Below, one piece after another: positions 51,488 to 62,650 of a stretch of DNA of 64,000 nucleotides. The DNA is from Rhodosporidiobolus odoratus. Taxonomy: Eukaryota > Basidiomycota > Microbotryomycetes > Sporidiobolales > Sporidiobolaceae. The notes under the pieces are model-generated. The model was not told the DNA's origin, searched no databases, and was given only the letters and a program-made list of their open reading frames with translations. The stretch spans positions 827,700-891,699 of the forward strand of contig JAOANU010000017.1 in NCBI GenBank assembly GCA_034387635.1, given 5' to 3'. Made by a program: the position numbers and the translations under genes. The first letter of the stretch is position 1, and every line of letters starts with the position of its first letter.

Positions 51488-51600
51488 TTGATTGGTTGAT
51501 TGATCCCTAAGATGAATAAGTAGATATCAGCCTGGGCCTACAGAGTCCCATGACGGGTCTTCAACAGGTTCTCACTGGTCTGGTGCTCAGCAACTCAGAG
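51488..51600 (-). mobile_element. Old LINE 3' end, (AATC)n-tail subfamily
   Basis: A degenerate GATT repeat on the + strand is followed by a sequence resembling the 3' end of the element at 52540 (CAGCCTGGGCCTACAGAGTC, then GACGGGTCTTCAAC), with many changes. Confidence 0.6.
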
Positions 51601-51984
51601 ACTCCCCCTTACCCCCCATGGCCTGGCCATGATGGAACGTCATATCAGCTTGTAAGCAGCTGTTGTCTTGCATGATCTATGCCTGAAGGAACTGCTATGT
51701 AACTACCCAAGTGTGCTTCAGCCAAAGCCGACTTCAACTGCCTGGGCACATGCATACGATTCCTGTGGGCACAAGCAAACAATTTCTCGACCAAGACGAC
51801 CCGAAACGGCAATGCACAGCGTATGATTTGCCGCGGGAAGTTGTTGACCGCAGCTTGAGGTTGTCCGATGACGAAGGGAGCGAGCATGTCGAGACCGAGG
51901 CGAGCGGCGTCATCGCCACTCGTCTCGTCAGCGGGACCTTCTCCTTCTCGAATGCGCCCGTCACAGATCATAAGGGGAGGGTAT

Positions 51985-52412
51985 CCGGCGGGATCAGATG
52001 CCAAAGAGCGTGGCAGCGGTGCTGCAGGGGGCTAAGGCGGCGCTGAAACAGCAGTGGGCGGACGAATGGGCAGCATCGAAGGTCGGGACAGCTTCACGCT
52101 CAGTCGACGCATCCACACCGTCTTCACCCCTACGCCGCACCATACGCTCTCTCTCCCGCCCGCATGCCACCCTTCTCACTCGGCTCTGCACCGAATTCTC
52201 CCATCTTGCCCACTCCCTCCACCGCTCCAAGCTCCACCTGACCGGCCTCTGTGAATGCGGCGATCAAGGAACCCGCGAGCACTTCTTCCTCCACTGCCCT
52301 CTCTGCTCCTCCCAGCGCTCCACCCTTCTCTCTTCCCTCCCCACTCGGCACCTTCCGCCCTTGAACTCGACATACTTCAAGCTTGGAATAAAACAAACAA
52401 ACAAACAAACAA
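51985..52412 (+). mobile_element. Internally deleted, 5'-truncated LINE
   Basis: The + strand encodes a continuous C-terminal ORF piece: VLQGAKAALKQQWADEW, RPHATLLTRLCTEFSHLAHS and a CCHC motif CECGDQGTREHFFLHCPLC. It runs directly into the terminus TTCAAGCTTGGAAT and an (AAAC)n tail. The last part of the ORF and the 3' hairpin present in sister copies are missing. Confidence 0.75.
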
Positions 52413-52535
52413 GCCTGGCCCAATCTGCAGTTTCCAAATCTTAACTCGCATACCCATCCCCTCTGCCCTTTGCTAACAAATCCCTCCTGCTTTCCGGGAA
52501 GACTGTGCTGGAGAAAATCCGCGTCAAGATTGATT

Positions 52536-52910
52536 GATTGATTGATTCCAAGCTTAAACAAGTTGGTGTCAGGCCTACAAAAGTCCTATGTCGACTGGGC
52601 GCCTCAGAGAGGTCTTCAACGGGTAGAAGGGGTATCGGTCACACGGGAGAAGAGAGAGGGAAAACGATTGGTAGAATGGATAAAGCGAAGAAGGGGGAAG
52701 ATGTGGGAAGGGGAGAACAGAAAAGCCAGTCCAGGAATCCGCTGCACCTTCAGCTCTCTCCTCAACTCCTTCCTCTCCTCCTCATACTGCTCGCATTCTA
52801 GAAGGTAGTGTTCGCGGGTCTCCAGCGCGCCGCATTGCTTGCAGAAGCGTTCCGGGTCGTCGTCGTCAAGGAAGCGTTTGGTCGCGCCGAGATCGTTGAA
52901 GTCGAGGCGT
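52536..52910 (-). mobile_element. 5'-truncated LINE, (AATC)n subfamily, left border of tandem duplication
   Basis: The minus-strand tail is read as GATT repeats at 52539-52550 on +. It encodes the C-terminal end of the RNase H/CCHC ORF (FNDLGATKRFLDDDDPERFC type sequence in the minus strand). The body stops abruptly near 52910, where similarity to the sisters at 59.9 and 61.4 kb ends. Confidence 0.8.
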
Positions 52911-53939
52911 CAAGATGATTGCGCCTTGGGAAAAGCAGCATAGCGGATCCGTAAGGCTGTCAGGATCAAGCGGGATGGCAAGTCAAGTTGGGCAACACAA
53001 AGTCAATATCTTGCAGGGTATCAATCAGGGTGAATAAAAATGCTTACACTTAGCACTCTCTTCCATTCTATCCCCCGCTCCTCTCTCTGCCTCTAGCTAC
53101 TAGCTATGTCCACATTCTTGCTGTAACATGTGCACCATCTCTTTTCCCCTTCAACCTCCACCCATTGTTGGCACAGTCCCTCTGCCTCAGAATCTGACAA
53201 CACAGTAGGCACAGGCGGGTGATCATGCCAAAGGAGGCAATCAAGTGCGGCCGGTTGTTGCTGGACAGCAAGGGGGGCTCATACCTCTGGATGGATGCTA
53301 GTGCTTGGGCTACTTTGGTTGTGGCTTGCCCTCACTAGAGAGTGGTGGAGCAACCAGACCTTGTGCAAGCAAATGTGTTGACAGAGGGAATTCACTGCAC
53401 AAGAGCGCAGCAGCCACTTCAAAAGTGCTTGAGGCAGTCCTGAAGAGTCAGTGGGAGCGGAAGTGGGCTCTAACAGCATTTTGTGCAGCCTTTTGCGTAA
53501 TCGACCCTTCGATATTGCTAACACAAAAAATCTTGGACATGGGAAAACAGCAGAGGTTGCCAGGTGTGGAAGCAAAAACTTGGGGGGGCGGGTTCAACTC
53601 CCGGTTGTGACTTTCAACGGTCATGCCAAGCATCTGTAGCATCCTCCAGACCGTCTCATTGGAGGTCCAGGGCATTTGACTAGTCATCTTGTGATACTAC
53701 CGCTGGAAACGATTCTGGATCACTGCTGTCGTCACTGCTTGTCCTTCTCCGCTTCGCTCTGCTTGTTCTCCCCTATTCTCTCTCACTTCCCCTCCTCACT
53801 CCAGCTCTCATGGTTAGCAATCACATAGACCATCTGACCGAGTACATTGCTGTTTGTAAACTCGGAAAGGGCAAGTCTGCTTCCTGTGTCACCCTCAAAC
53901 CGGTAATTCGCCGGGAGCCGATGCAGTTTTCCACCATCG

Positions 53940-54605
53940 GGGAGACAGATGAGGAGGGACGGATGTCTGGGGGAGAAACTCTGCCAAAGAGCACATCTGC
54001 AGTGCTTCAGGCGGCCAAGTCAGCCTTGAAGGACCAGTGGGAAAGGGAGTGGTTCACCTGCGCCGTTGGTGCAGCTCTTCGAGCAATCAACCCCGCCCCT
54101 CCGGCATCTGCCTTCCGCTGATACCTTCGCTCCCTCCCTCGCCCCCGCAAGCCACCCTTCTCACCCGCCTCCGAACCGATTTCTCTCACCTCGCTCACCC
54201 TTTGCACCGCGCAACTCTACTCTTCCCAACGCTCTGCCCTCCTTTCTTCTCTCCCAACTCGCCATATCCCTCCCCTCACCACTCTCCTCTCATCCCAGTA
54301 CATCAGCGCTACCGATCGCTTCCTGCGGCTTTATGCCAAAGTGACGGAGACCGGCGGCGGTGCAGCGAAGCGGTGAATGGCGGAGGAGAACGGCGGGGGT
54401 GCAGTGAAGCGGTGAGTCAGCGATGGAGTCGGTTCTTCCCCCTTCTTATCCTTCTCTCGCCTCATGTGTCCTCCCCCTCTTCCCTTAGTGTATGCTGTGT
54501 TTCCTATTCTCCCTCTCTTTTTCTCGTAGTCTACAAGGGCCACTGGCCCGATACAGACTTTAAGCTTGGAATAAACAAACAAACAAACAAACAAACAAAC
54601 AAGGC
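53940..54605 (+). mobile_element. 5'-truncated LINE, (AAAC)7 tail (copy 1)
   Basis: C-terminal ORF piece (VLQAAKSALKDQWEREWF, then a stop, then SSQRSALLSSLPTRHIPP and YISATDRFLRLYAKVTE) followed by a 3' UTR, hairpin GGGCC-ACT-GGCCC, terminus TTTAAGCTTGGAAT and seven AAAC units (54573-54600). The CCHC section is deleted. Non-functional. Confidence 0.8.
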
Positions 54606-54865
54606 TCCCGCCAATCTGTCTCTCGCCTCCATGCTCATTGGAAGTGATATCAGCAGAGATCTCTGACAAGTGAGAGCCAGAGTGAGTGCTGAGACTACTA
54701 TGTGTGCCCCAGAGGTCAGGGCTTACGTGTCCTGAGCCTTTTCAGCAAGCAATCGTTTGGGACGTTCTGAGCGTGATCAGGTGTCAGGTCGAGGTCGATG
54801 GGCTTGCCAACTTCATGGCAAAAGCCTGAAACGTTGTACCTGAAGCACTGTATGCTGTAAGGAAT

Positions 54866-55081
54866 GTGTACCGTGCTGGCAGGGTACTGGAGAGCGAGAT
54901 CGAGGAGTTCAAGGTGGACCTCCGAAAGACAACTTTACCTTTATCTCGACTTTTTGACTGCAGAATTGATTCTCCTCAGGTCTACATCAAATCTCAACAG
55001 TGTATTGCTGACCTTCGCAGCGTATTTGGGGAAGCAGAAGAGACTCTGCAAAGGTCAGCCTGCAGCATAGCCGAGCGGTAA
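54866..55081 (+). other. 71-codon open frame inside the duplicated unit (copy 1)
   Basis: It reads YRAGRVLESEIEEFKVDLRK, ending near EAEETLQRSACSIAER, and has a helical, charged composition. It lies in otherwise unidentified DNA and is identical in copy 2 (58387-58602). It may be a remnant of a longer element-encoded ORF. No function is assigned. Confidence 0.3.
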
Positions 55082-56045
55082 CTTGCTCAACTCACCTTTT
55101 TCTTTTCTTCCCCTGTCCAAGATTTTTTGCGTTAGCGATAAGTTTCTGCCTGCAAGCCATCGATCTTTCTTGCCTACAGACCAGATTTTCCAGCCTTGTC
55201 CAGCCTCTTCACTGTGCCCCTCTCCATCCTTTCCACATCTGCAACTGCAGGAAAGCAAACGCGTTGATGTTGCTCTCCATTGCCTGCTCTACTTAACCCA
55301 GCGCACAACGCTGAACGTGGCATGGGTGAACAAACAGACAAAAACTGATCACTTCAGGCCTTCACAATCTATCTGGACTGATCGCCTATCAACAGTCTTG
55401 CACAGGTAGAGGGGAGGAGGCATCTATGCTCTCTGCTCTCTTCCCATGTCATGTGTGCCTCATACTTGAGCGAGAGTCAGGCTCCTTGCCCACAACGTTC
55501 TCGTACCCTCTCAGCTGCTCAATGACCCAGTCTGACCTCTTCTGAGTAATCAGTGAGTACTGCTGCTGTGTAGTCATGAGCCTTGACCATCAGTTGGCAG
55601 GGAAGAAAAGGGAGGATGCCATGGTCAAGGTGGGGGTTTCATGCGGAGTTGATGGTGCTGCACTGACATCGGTAGATTTGCTGTACACAAAAGCAATGTC
55701 TTGACCCAATGACGAGGCTTATGTCAAATACCAAGGGGAGAACATGGGAACAAAGTAGGTAAAAGGGATGCAGCAGAAGTTGACACTACTTGTGCGGGGG
55801 GAGTAATCCCGACTTGATGATCTGTAGCTGCCGCTGCAGTTTACTCAGCAGCAGATCTCTACAAGCTCTCTTGGGGCTACAGCCAGCCTGTAGAATCCAA
55901 GATAGCGAGCTGTAGAAGGCTGTATGTTCTGACCAATACAAGTTTTGTCCTGGTCTCTGCTCTGCAACAGGCAGATCCGGAATGTGATGATGTTCCGGCT
56001 GTGTTCTTGTGTGTTCCAGGTCAGGCTGATTCAGTTTCAATCACC

Positions 56046-56433
56046 TGCTCTGATTGATTGATTGATTGATTCCAAGTTTAAACTAGTCGGTATCAGGCCT
56101 ACAAAGTCCTATGTCGACTGGGCGCCTCAGAGAGGTCTTCAACGGGTAGAAGGGGTATCGGTCACACGGGAGAAGAGAGAGGGAAAACGATTGGTAGAAT
56201 GGATAAAGCGAAGAAGGGGGAAGATGTGGGAAGGGGAGAACAGAAAAGCCAGTCCAGGAATCCGCTGCACCTTCAGCTCTCTCCTCAACTCCTTCCTCTC
56301 CTCCTCATACTGCTCGCATTCTAGAAGGTAGTGTTCGCGGGTCTCCAGCGCGCCGCATTGCTTGCAGAAGCGTTCCGGGTCGTCGTCGTCAAGGAAGCGT
56401 TTGGTCGCGCCGAGATCGTTGAAGTCGAGGCGT
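56046..56433 (-). mobile_element. Chimeric LINE 3' end at the duplication junction
   Basis: The tail-proximal part (56052-56105) carries the variants of the element at 59.6 kb (TTTAAACTAGTCGGTATC, three A in CCTACAAAG). From 56,127 on it carries those of the element at 52.5 kb (CTCAGAGAGGTCTTCAAC). The switch lies in the 21 bp shared by all three (56106-56126). Confidence 0.92.
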
Positions 56434-57462
56434 CAAGATGATTGCGCCTTGGGAAAAGCAGCATAGCGGATCCGTAAGGCTGTCAGGATCAAGCGGGATG
56501 GCAAGTCAAGTTGGGCAACACAAAGTCAATATCTTGCAGGGTATCAATCAGGGTGAATAAAAATGCTTACACTTAGCACTCTCTTCCATTCTATCCCCCG
56601 CTCCTCTCTCTGCCTCTAGCTACTAGCTATGTCCACATTCTTGCTGTAACATGTGCACCATCTCTTTCCCCTTCAACCTCCACCCATTGTTGGCACAGTC
56701 CCTCTGCCTCAGAATCTGACAACACAGTAGGCACAGGCGGGTGATCATGCCAAAGGAGGCAATCAAGTGCGGCCGGTTGTTGCTGGACAGCAAGGGGGGC
56801 TCATACCTCTGGATGGATGCTAGTGCTTGGGCTACTTTGGTTGTGGCTTGCCCTCACTAGAGAGTGGTGGAGCAACCAGACCTTGTGCAAGCAAATGTGT
56901 TGACAGAGGGAATTCACTGCACAAGAGCGCAGCAGCCACTTCAAAAGTGCTTGAGGCAGTCCTGAAGAGTCAGTGGGAGCGGAAGTGGGCTCTAACAGCA
57001 TTTTGTGCAGCCTTTTGCGTAATCGACCCTTCGATATTGCTAACACAAAAAATCTTGGACATGGGAAAACAGCAGAGGTTGCCAGGTGTGGAAGCAAAAA
57101 CTTGGGGGGGGCGGGTTCAACTCCCGGTTGTGACTTTCAACGGTCATGCCAAGCATCTGTAGCATCCTCCAGACCGTCTCATTGGAGGTCCAGGGCATTT
57201 GACTAGTCATCTTGTGATACTACCGCTGGAAACGATTCTGGATCACTGCTGTCGTCACTGCTTGTCCTTCTCCGCTTCGCTCTGCTTGTTCTCCCCTATT
57301 CTCTCTCACTTCCCCTCCTCACTCCAGCTCTCATGGTTAGCAATCACATAGACCATCTGACCGAGTACATTGCTGTTTGTAAACTCGGAAAGGGCAAGTC
57401 TGCTTCCTGTGTCACCCTCAAACCGGTAATTCGCCGGGAGCCGATGCAGTTTTCCACCATCG

Positions 57463-58128
57463 GGGAGACAGATGAGGAGGGACGGATGTCTGGGGGAGAA
57501 ACTCTGCCAAAGAGCACATCTGCAGTGCTTCAGGCGGCCAAGTCAGCCTTGAAGGACCAGTGGGAAAGGGAGTGGTTCACCTGCGCCGTTGGTGCAGCTC
57601 TTCGAGCAATCAACCCCGCCCCTCCGGCATCTGCCTTCCGCTGATACCTTCGCTCCCTCCCTCGCCCGCAAGCCACCCTTCTCACCCGCCTCCGAACCGA
57701 TTTCTCTCACCTCGCTCACCCTTTGCACCGCGCAACTCTACTCTTCCCAACGCTCTGCCCTCCTTTCTTCTCTCCCAACTCGCCATATCCCTCCCCTCAC
57801 CACTCTCCTCTCATCCCAGTACATCAGCGCTACCGATCGCTTCCTGCGGCTTTATGCCAAAGTGACGGAGACCGGCGGCGGTGCAGCGAAGCGGTGAATG
57901 GCGGAGGAGAACGGCGGGGGTGCAGTGAAGCGGTGAGTCAGCGATGGAGTCGGTTCTTCCCCCTTCTTATCCTTCTCTCGCCTCATGTGTCCTCCCCCTC
58001 TTCCCTTAGTGTATGCTGTGTTTCCTATTCTCCCTCTCTTTTTCTCGTAGTCTACAAGGGCCACTGGCCCGATACAGACTTTAAGCTTGGAATAAACAAA
58101 CAAACAAACAAACAAACAAACAAGGCTC
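57463..58128 (+). mobile_element. 5'-truncated LINE, (AAAC)7 tail (copy 2)
   Basis: Same as the element in copy 1, with a 2-bp deletion near 57,663 that changes the broken frame. Hairpin, terminus and seven AAAC units are retained. Confidence 0.8.
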
Positions 58129-58386
58129 CCGCCAATCTGTCTCTCGCCTCCATGCTCATTGGAAGTGATATCAGCAGAGATCTCTGACAAGTGAGAGCCA
58201 GAGTGAGTGCTGAGACTACTATGTGTGCCCCAGAGGTCAGGGCTTACGTGTCCTGAGCCTTTTCAGCAAGCAATCGTTTGGGACGTTCTGAGCGTGATCA
58301 GGTGTCAGGTCGAGGTCGATGGGCTTGCCAACTTCATGGCAAAAGCCTGAAACGTTGTACCTGAAGCACTGTATGCTGTAAGGAAT

Positions 58387-58602
58387 GTGTACCGTGCTGG
58401 CAGGGTACTGGAGAGCGAGATCGAGGAGTTCAAGGTGGACCTCCGAAAGACAACTTTACCTTTATCTCGACTTTTTGACTGCAGAATTGATTCTCCTCAG
58501 GTCTACATCAAATCTCAACAGTGTATTGCTGACCTTCGCAGCGTATTTGGGGAAGCAGAAGAGACTCTGCAAAGGTCAGCCTGCAGCATAGCCGAGCGGT
58601 AA
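58387..58602 (+). other. 71-codon open frame inside the duplicated unit (copy 2)
   Basis: Identical to the frame at 54866-55081. The conservation only reflects the recent duplication. Confidence 0.3.
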
Positions 58603-59566
58603 CTTGCTCAACTCACCTTTTTCTTTTCTTCCCCTGTCCAAGATTTTTTGCGTTAGCGATAAGTTTCTGCCTGCAAGCCATCGATCTTTCTTGCCTACAG
58701 ACCAGATTTTCCAGCCTTGTCCAGCCTCTTCACTGTGCCCCTCTCCATCCTTTCCACATCTGCAACTGCAGGAAAGCAAACGCGTTGATGTTGCTCTCCA
58801 TTGCCTGCTCTACTTAACCCAGCGCACAACGCTGAACGTGGCATGGGTGAACAAACAGACAAAAACTGATCACTTCAGGCCTTCACAATCTATCTGGACT
58901 GATCGCCTATCAACAGTCTTGCACAGGTAGAGGGGAGGAGGCATCTATGCTCTCTGCTCTCTTCCCATGTCATGTGTGCCTCATACTTGAGCGAGAGTCA
59001 GGCTCCTTGCCCACAACGTTCTCGTACCCTCTCAGCTGCTCAATGACCCAGTCTGACCTCTTCTGAGTAATCAGTGAGTACTGCTGCTGTGTAGTCATGA
59101 GCCTTGACCATCAGTTGGCAGGGAAGAAAAGGGAGGATGCCATGGTCAAGGTGGGGGTTTCATGCGGAGTTGATGGTGCTGCACTGACATCGGTAGATTT
59201 GCTGTACACAAAAGCAATGTCTTGACCCAATGACGAGGCTTATGTCAAATACCAAGGGGAGAACATGGGAACAAAGTAGGTAAAAGGGATGCAGCAGAAG
59301 TTGACACTACTTGTGCGGGGGGAGTAATCCCGACTTGATGATCTGTAGCTGCCGCTGCAGTTTACTCAGCAGCAGATCTCTACAAGCTCTCTTGGGGCTA
59401 CAGCCAGCCTGTAGAATCCAAGATAGCGAGCTGTAGAAGGCTGTATGTTCTGACCAATACAAGTTTTGTCCTGGTCTCTGCTCTGCAACAGGCAGATCCG
59501 GAATGTGATGATGTTCCGGCTGTGTTCTTGTGTGTTCCAGGTCAGGCTGATTCAGTTTCAATCACC

Positions 59567-60785
59567 TGCTCTGATTGATTGATTGATTGATTCCAAGTTT
59601 AAACTAGTCGGTATCAGGCCTACAAAGTCCTATGTCGACTGGGCGCCCACTAACGGGTCTTCACGGGCTTGGGGGGTTCAACTACACGAGAGAAGAGGGA
59701 GGGGAATCGATTGGAGGAGTGAACGAAACGAAGGAGGGGGAAAGTATGGTGTGGGAGAAACAGAAAAGCAAGGCCCGGCAGCACCTTCACCCTCAACTCC
59801 TTCCTCAACTCTTGTCTCTGTTCCTCATACCCTTCACACTCCAATAGGAAGTGCTCCCTTGTCTCTAGCTTTCCGCAGTATGTACACAGCCTGTCCGGAT
59901 CGTCGTCCGCCAAGAAGCGCTTTGTCGCACCTAAGTCGTTAAAGTCGAGGCGTAGACGGGAAAGAAGGGTGGCATGTCGACGGGAAAGATGATGGAAGGG
60001 ACGGGTGAATGTCTTGCCTGGGGGGCGGGGGTCGATGAGGCGAAGGCCAGCTCCGACATTGGTTTTGGTTGTCCACTGCGTCGTCCACTCAGCTTGTATG
60101 CTGGCGTCGTGGAGTTGACGGAGGGCTGATACCGATAAGGGGAGGCGGTGGGGGAGGTCGGGGATGGGCAGGGGGACCAGGGGCGGGTAGTGATTCCACC
60201 TCGCCAACTGTACCGAAGATTCCTTTCCTGTCGTCCACTCGTCTCCCTCCTCCTCACTACTCTCGCTCTCTTCGTCCTCCCTCCCCATCCTGAATACCTT
60301 GACCAACCGTCCCTCCCGCTTTCCTCTCCGTTTCCTCCTTGCCTCTCTTTCCCCCTTCCTTCCCTCCCTCTCGAGCTCCTCATCAACCCCTTTTTTTGCC
60401 AGCTCATCCGCCCTCTCATTTCCCTCGATACCTTCGTGTCCTGGGCACCACTGCAGCAGAAACTGGGTGTTAGGGTGGTTCCGGTTGATTCCGAGGAGTA
60501 GGGATCGAAGGCGTAGTCGGATCTGTTGCCCGGGAGTAGGCGAGGTGTCGACGAGGTTGGTCAGGGCGGATTGATTGTCGACTAGGATGACGATGGAAGA
60601 GAGGGACGTGGGGATGTTGGAAAGGATCGGTAGCAGGGAGAGGAGGCCCAGCTTTGCTCCTTGTAGCTCGCCCTCGTACACCGTTCTCCCTCGTCTCATT
60701 GCCTCGCTCTTCTCTACTTCTCCCTCCGCTTCTTGGCTTCTGACCACTACCAGCGCGCCTGCCTGGAACGTGTTGCATGGCATGC
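59567..60785 (-). mobile_element. 5'-truncated LINE with intact RNase H / CCHC ORF end, (AATC)n tail
   Basis: On the minus strand an open frame (59650 to about 60785) starts inside an RNase HI domain: the catalytic Glu in YEGELQGAKLGL, Asp in ILVDNQSALTNL, WCPGHEGIEGNERADELAKK with the last catalytic Asp; the first catalytic Asp (TDGS strand) is lost by truncation. After a charged linker come LLSRLRLDFNDLGATKRFL and the CCHC motif in RLCTYCGKLETREHFLLEC, typical of the C-terminus of fungal LINEs. The high CpG content and unbroken frame mark it as young. The tail is the GATT repeat at 59571-59591 on +. Confidence 0.9.
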
Positions 60786-61056
60786 TTCCCAGAAAAATGT
60801 TGAACAAGCTTGCCAGCTATTTGGTAGTGTTGAACTCCACCTTGCTATCTCTCCTGAAGCAGCTTTTTCTCGCACTCCAGGCAAGCATCTTGGTCCTCAC
60901 TTTCACCAGACACCCTTCTGCCATGCCTCGTGTTCTCCCTTCCTCATGCCGCGCCCTGATGTATTCTGAGCAGAGTCTACCAGTGCTGATATGGATATGA
61001 TGGGGTGCTGCTTGCGGCAAGCAAACGTGGCAAATATTACGTGCTCATCAGAAAAG

Positions 61057-62100
61057 ACCGCAAAGGGATTGATTGATTGATTGATTGATTCCAAGCTTAA
61101 ACAAGTCGGTGTCAGGCCTACAAAAGTCCTATGTCGACTGAGCGCCTCAGAGAGGTCTTCACCGGGTAGAAGGGGTATCGGTCACACGAGAGAAAAGAGA
61201 GGGGAAACGATCTGTAGAATGAATAAAACGAAGAAGGGGAAAAGTGTGGGAGGGGGAGAAAAGAAAAGCCAATCCGGGAATCTGCTGCACCTTCAACTCT
61301 CTCGTCAGCTCCTTCCTCTCCTCCTCATACTGCTCGCATACCAGAAGGTAGTGTTCGCGGGTCTCCAGCGTGCCGCAATACTTGCACAGTCGCTCTGGGT
61401 CGTCCGTGGCAAGAAAACGTTTGATTGCGCCTAGATCGTTGAAGTCAAGGCGAAGTCGCGACAGCAGGGTGGCGTGTCTGCGAGGAAGGCGGTGGAAAGG
61501 GCGGGAGAAGGCCTTGCCGGGGGGACGAGGGTCAATGGAGCGAAGGCCGTTCCCAGTGGTGGTGGAGGTGGTCCAGCGCGTCGTCCACATGGTCTGAAGG
61601 GCGAGTTCGTGTTGTTGGCGCAGGGAGGAGAGGGAGAGAGGGAGAGACGTGGGCGGAGGTGATGACGAAGGGGGCGTGGAAGAGGTGTTCCGCCTCGCAA
61701 GCTGCGTCGACGTCTCCTTTGCTCCGTCCCATTCATCACTGTCACCCTCGCTGCTTTCTTCGTCCTCCATCCCCTTCCTGTATATCCTAACCGTCCTTCC
61801 TTCTTTACCCCGCCTTCGTGCCTTCTGCCCCCGTTTTTCCTTCGCCTTCTCCCGCTCCAGCTCCGCATCCACCGCCGCGTTCGCCAGTTCGTCCGCCCGT
61901 TCATTCCCGGCGATGCCTTCGTGGCCTGGGCACCATTGGAGATGGATCTGTAGATTGGGTAACGTCCGGTTGATTCCGAGGAGGAGGCGTCGAAGGCGTA
62001 GTCGGATTTGCTGTCCAGGCGTCGGGGAGGGGTCGGCTAGATTCTGGAGAGCTGACTGATTGTCGGCAAGGATGTAGATGCTGTTGATACCGCAAAGGGA
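61057..62100 (-). mobile_element. 5'-truncated LINE with 12-bp target-site duplication
   Basis: The body 61069-62088 is flanked by perfect 12-bp repeats ACCGCAAAGGGA (61057-61068, 62089-62100). The minus strand encodes an open RNase H end (YILADNQSALQNLADPSP, WCPGHEGIAGNERADELANA), a charged linker and the CCHC motif RLCKYCGTLETREHYLLVC. The tail is the GATT repeat at 61068-61090. The frame is intact to the truncation point; the reading frame beyond 62088 is host DNA. Confidence 0.92.
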
Positions 62101-62339
62101 CATCCAAGGATGTTCTGGCTCAATGCATGCAATACAGTCTGGCAACAGTCATATCACAAACTGACAGCATACCACTGTCTGAGCAAGGGGTGGCCAAAAA
62201 GAGAAAGCCAACAGTGCCTTCAAAACAAGCCAGTCAATGCTGATTGGTGTCCATGCCTCAACCATCATCAATTGCGCCATCTGACTGGCTCCAAGGCTTC
62301 AGACAGGCACTTTTGAGGTGATTGCTAAATGACCTGAAT

Positions 62340-62640
62340 AATCAGCTGTTTGCTTGTCTGTTGTTTAGTTCATGCACTGGCCCATACTACCATTGATCAT
62401 TCCAGACTGGACCAACCTGTTGGTTGGATTACTGCTTGAGTGATCTATCACTTGTATGCAACTCCTTTCTCCCTCCTTTCTGTCTCCTCTACTGTCCAGC
62501 AATAGGTGCTTGGTTGTCTGCAATGCCTCACAGGGCTTACAAAGCTGGCCTGGCTTGTCTGCACTGAGGAACTGTTTCAACTTGTGTAGACCCATACTCA
62601 AGGTGTGCAGAAGAGCAAAGTGCTGCATGCTGGCAAGGGA
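62340..62640 (-). mobile_element. Ancient LINE 3'-end relic
   Basis: The minus strand reads LHKLKQFLSADKPGQLCKPC followed by EALQTTKHLLLD, a decayed version of the FNDLGA.KRFL...C.YC...HxxLxxC region of the young copies. It is followed by a degenerate AAAC-like tail (62349-62370). It is almost free of CpG. Confidence 0.6.
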
Positions 62641-62650
62641 GGTGGTGAGT

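Larger units (their letters stand above)
52583..56105 (+). repeat. Tandem duplication, copy 1 (3,523 bp)
   Basis: Direct repeat of the next unit. By eye I found only three differences, all indels in homopolymers: one T near 53,143, one G near 53,582 and two C near 54,142. The unit contains a LINE 3' end (-) at its left edge, about 1 kb of unidentified DNA, a + strand LINE piece, and about 1.5 kb of unidentified DNA with a 71-codon frame. Confidence 0.93.
56106..59626 (+). repeat. Tandem duplication, copy 2 (3,521 bp)
   Basis: Direct repeat of copy 1. It ends in the LINE at 59.6 kb, whose sequence becomes unique after the 21-bp shared tract. Confidence 0.93.

Noticed and set aside
52542..52808. 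Open frames on the + strand of the (AATC)n LINEs (also at 56062, 59583, 61081)
   Set aside because: They are antisense to the RNase H/CCHC frame and conserved only because the elements are copies.
54866..55081. 71-codon frame in the duplicated unit as a real gene
   Set aside because: Its identity in both copies follows from the recent duplication; there are upstream stops and no recognisable domain, so it is listed only as an open frame.
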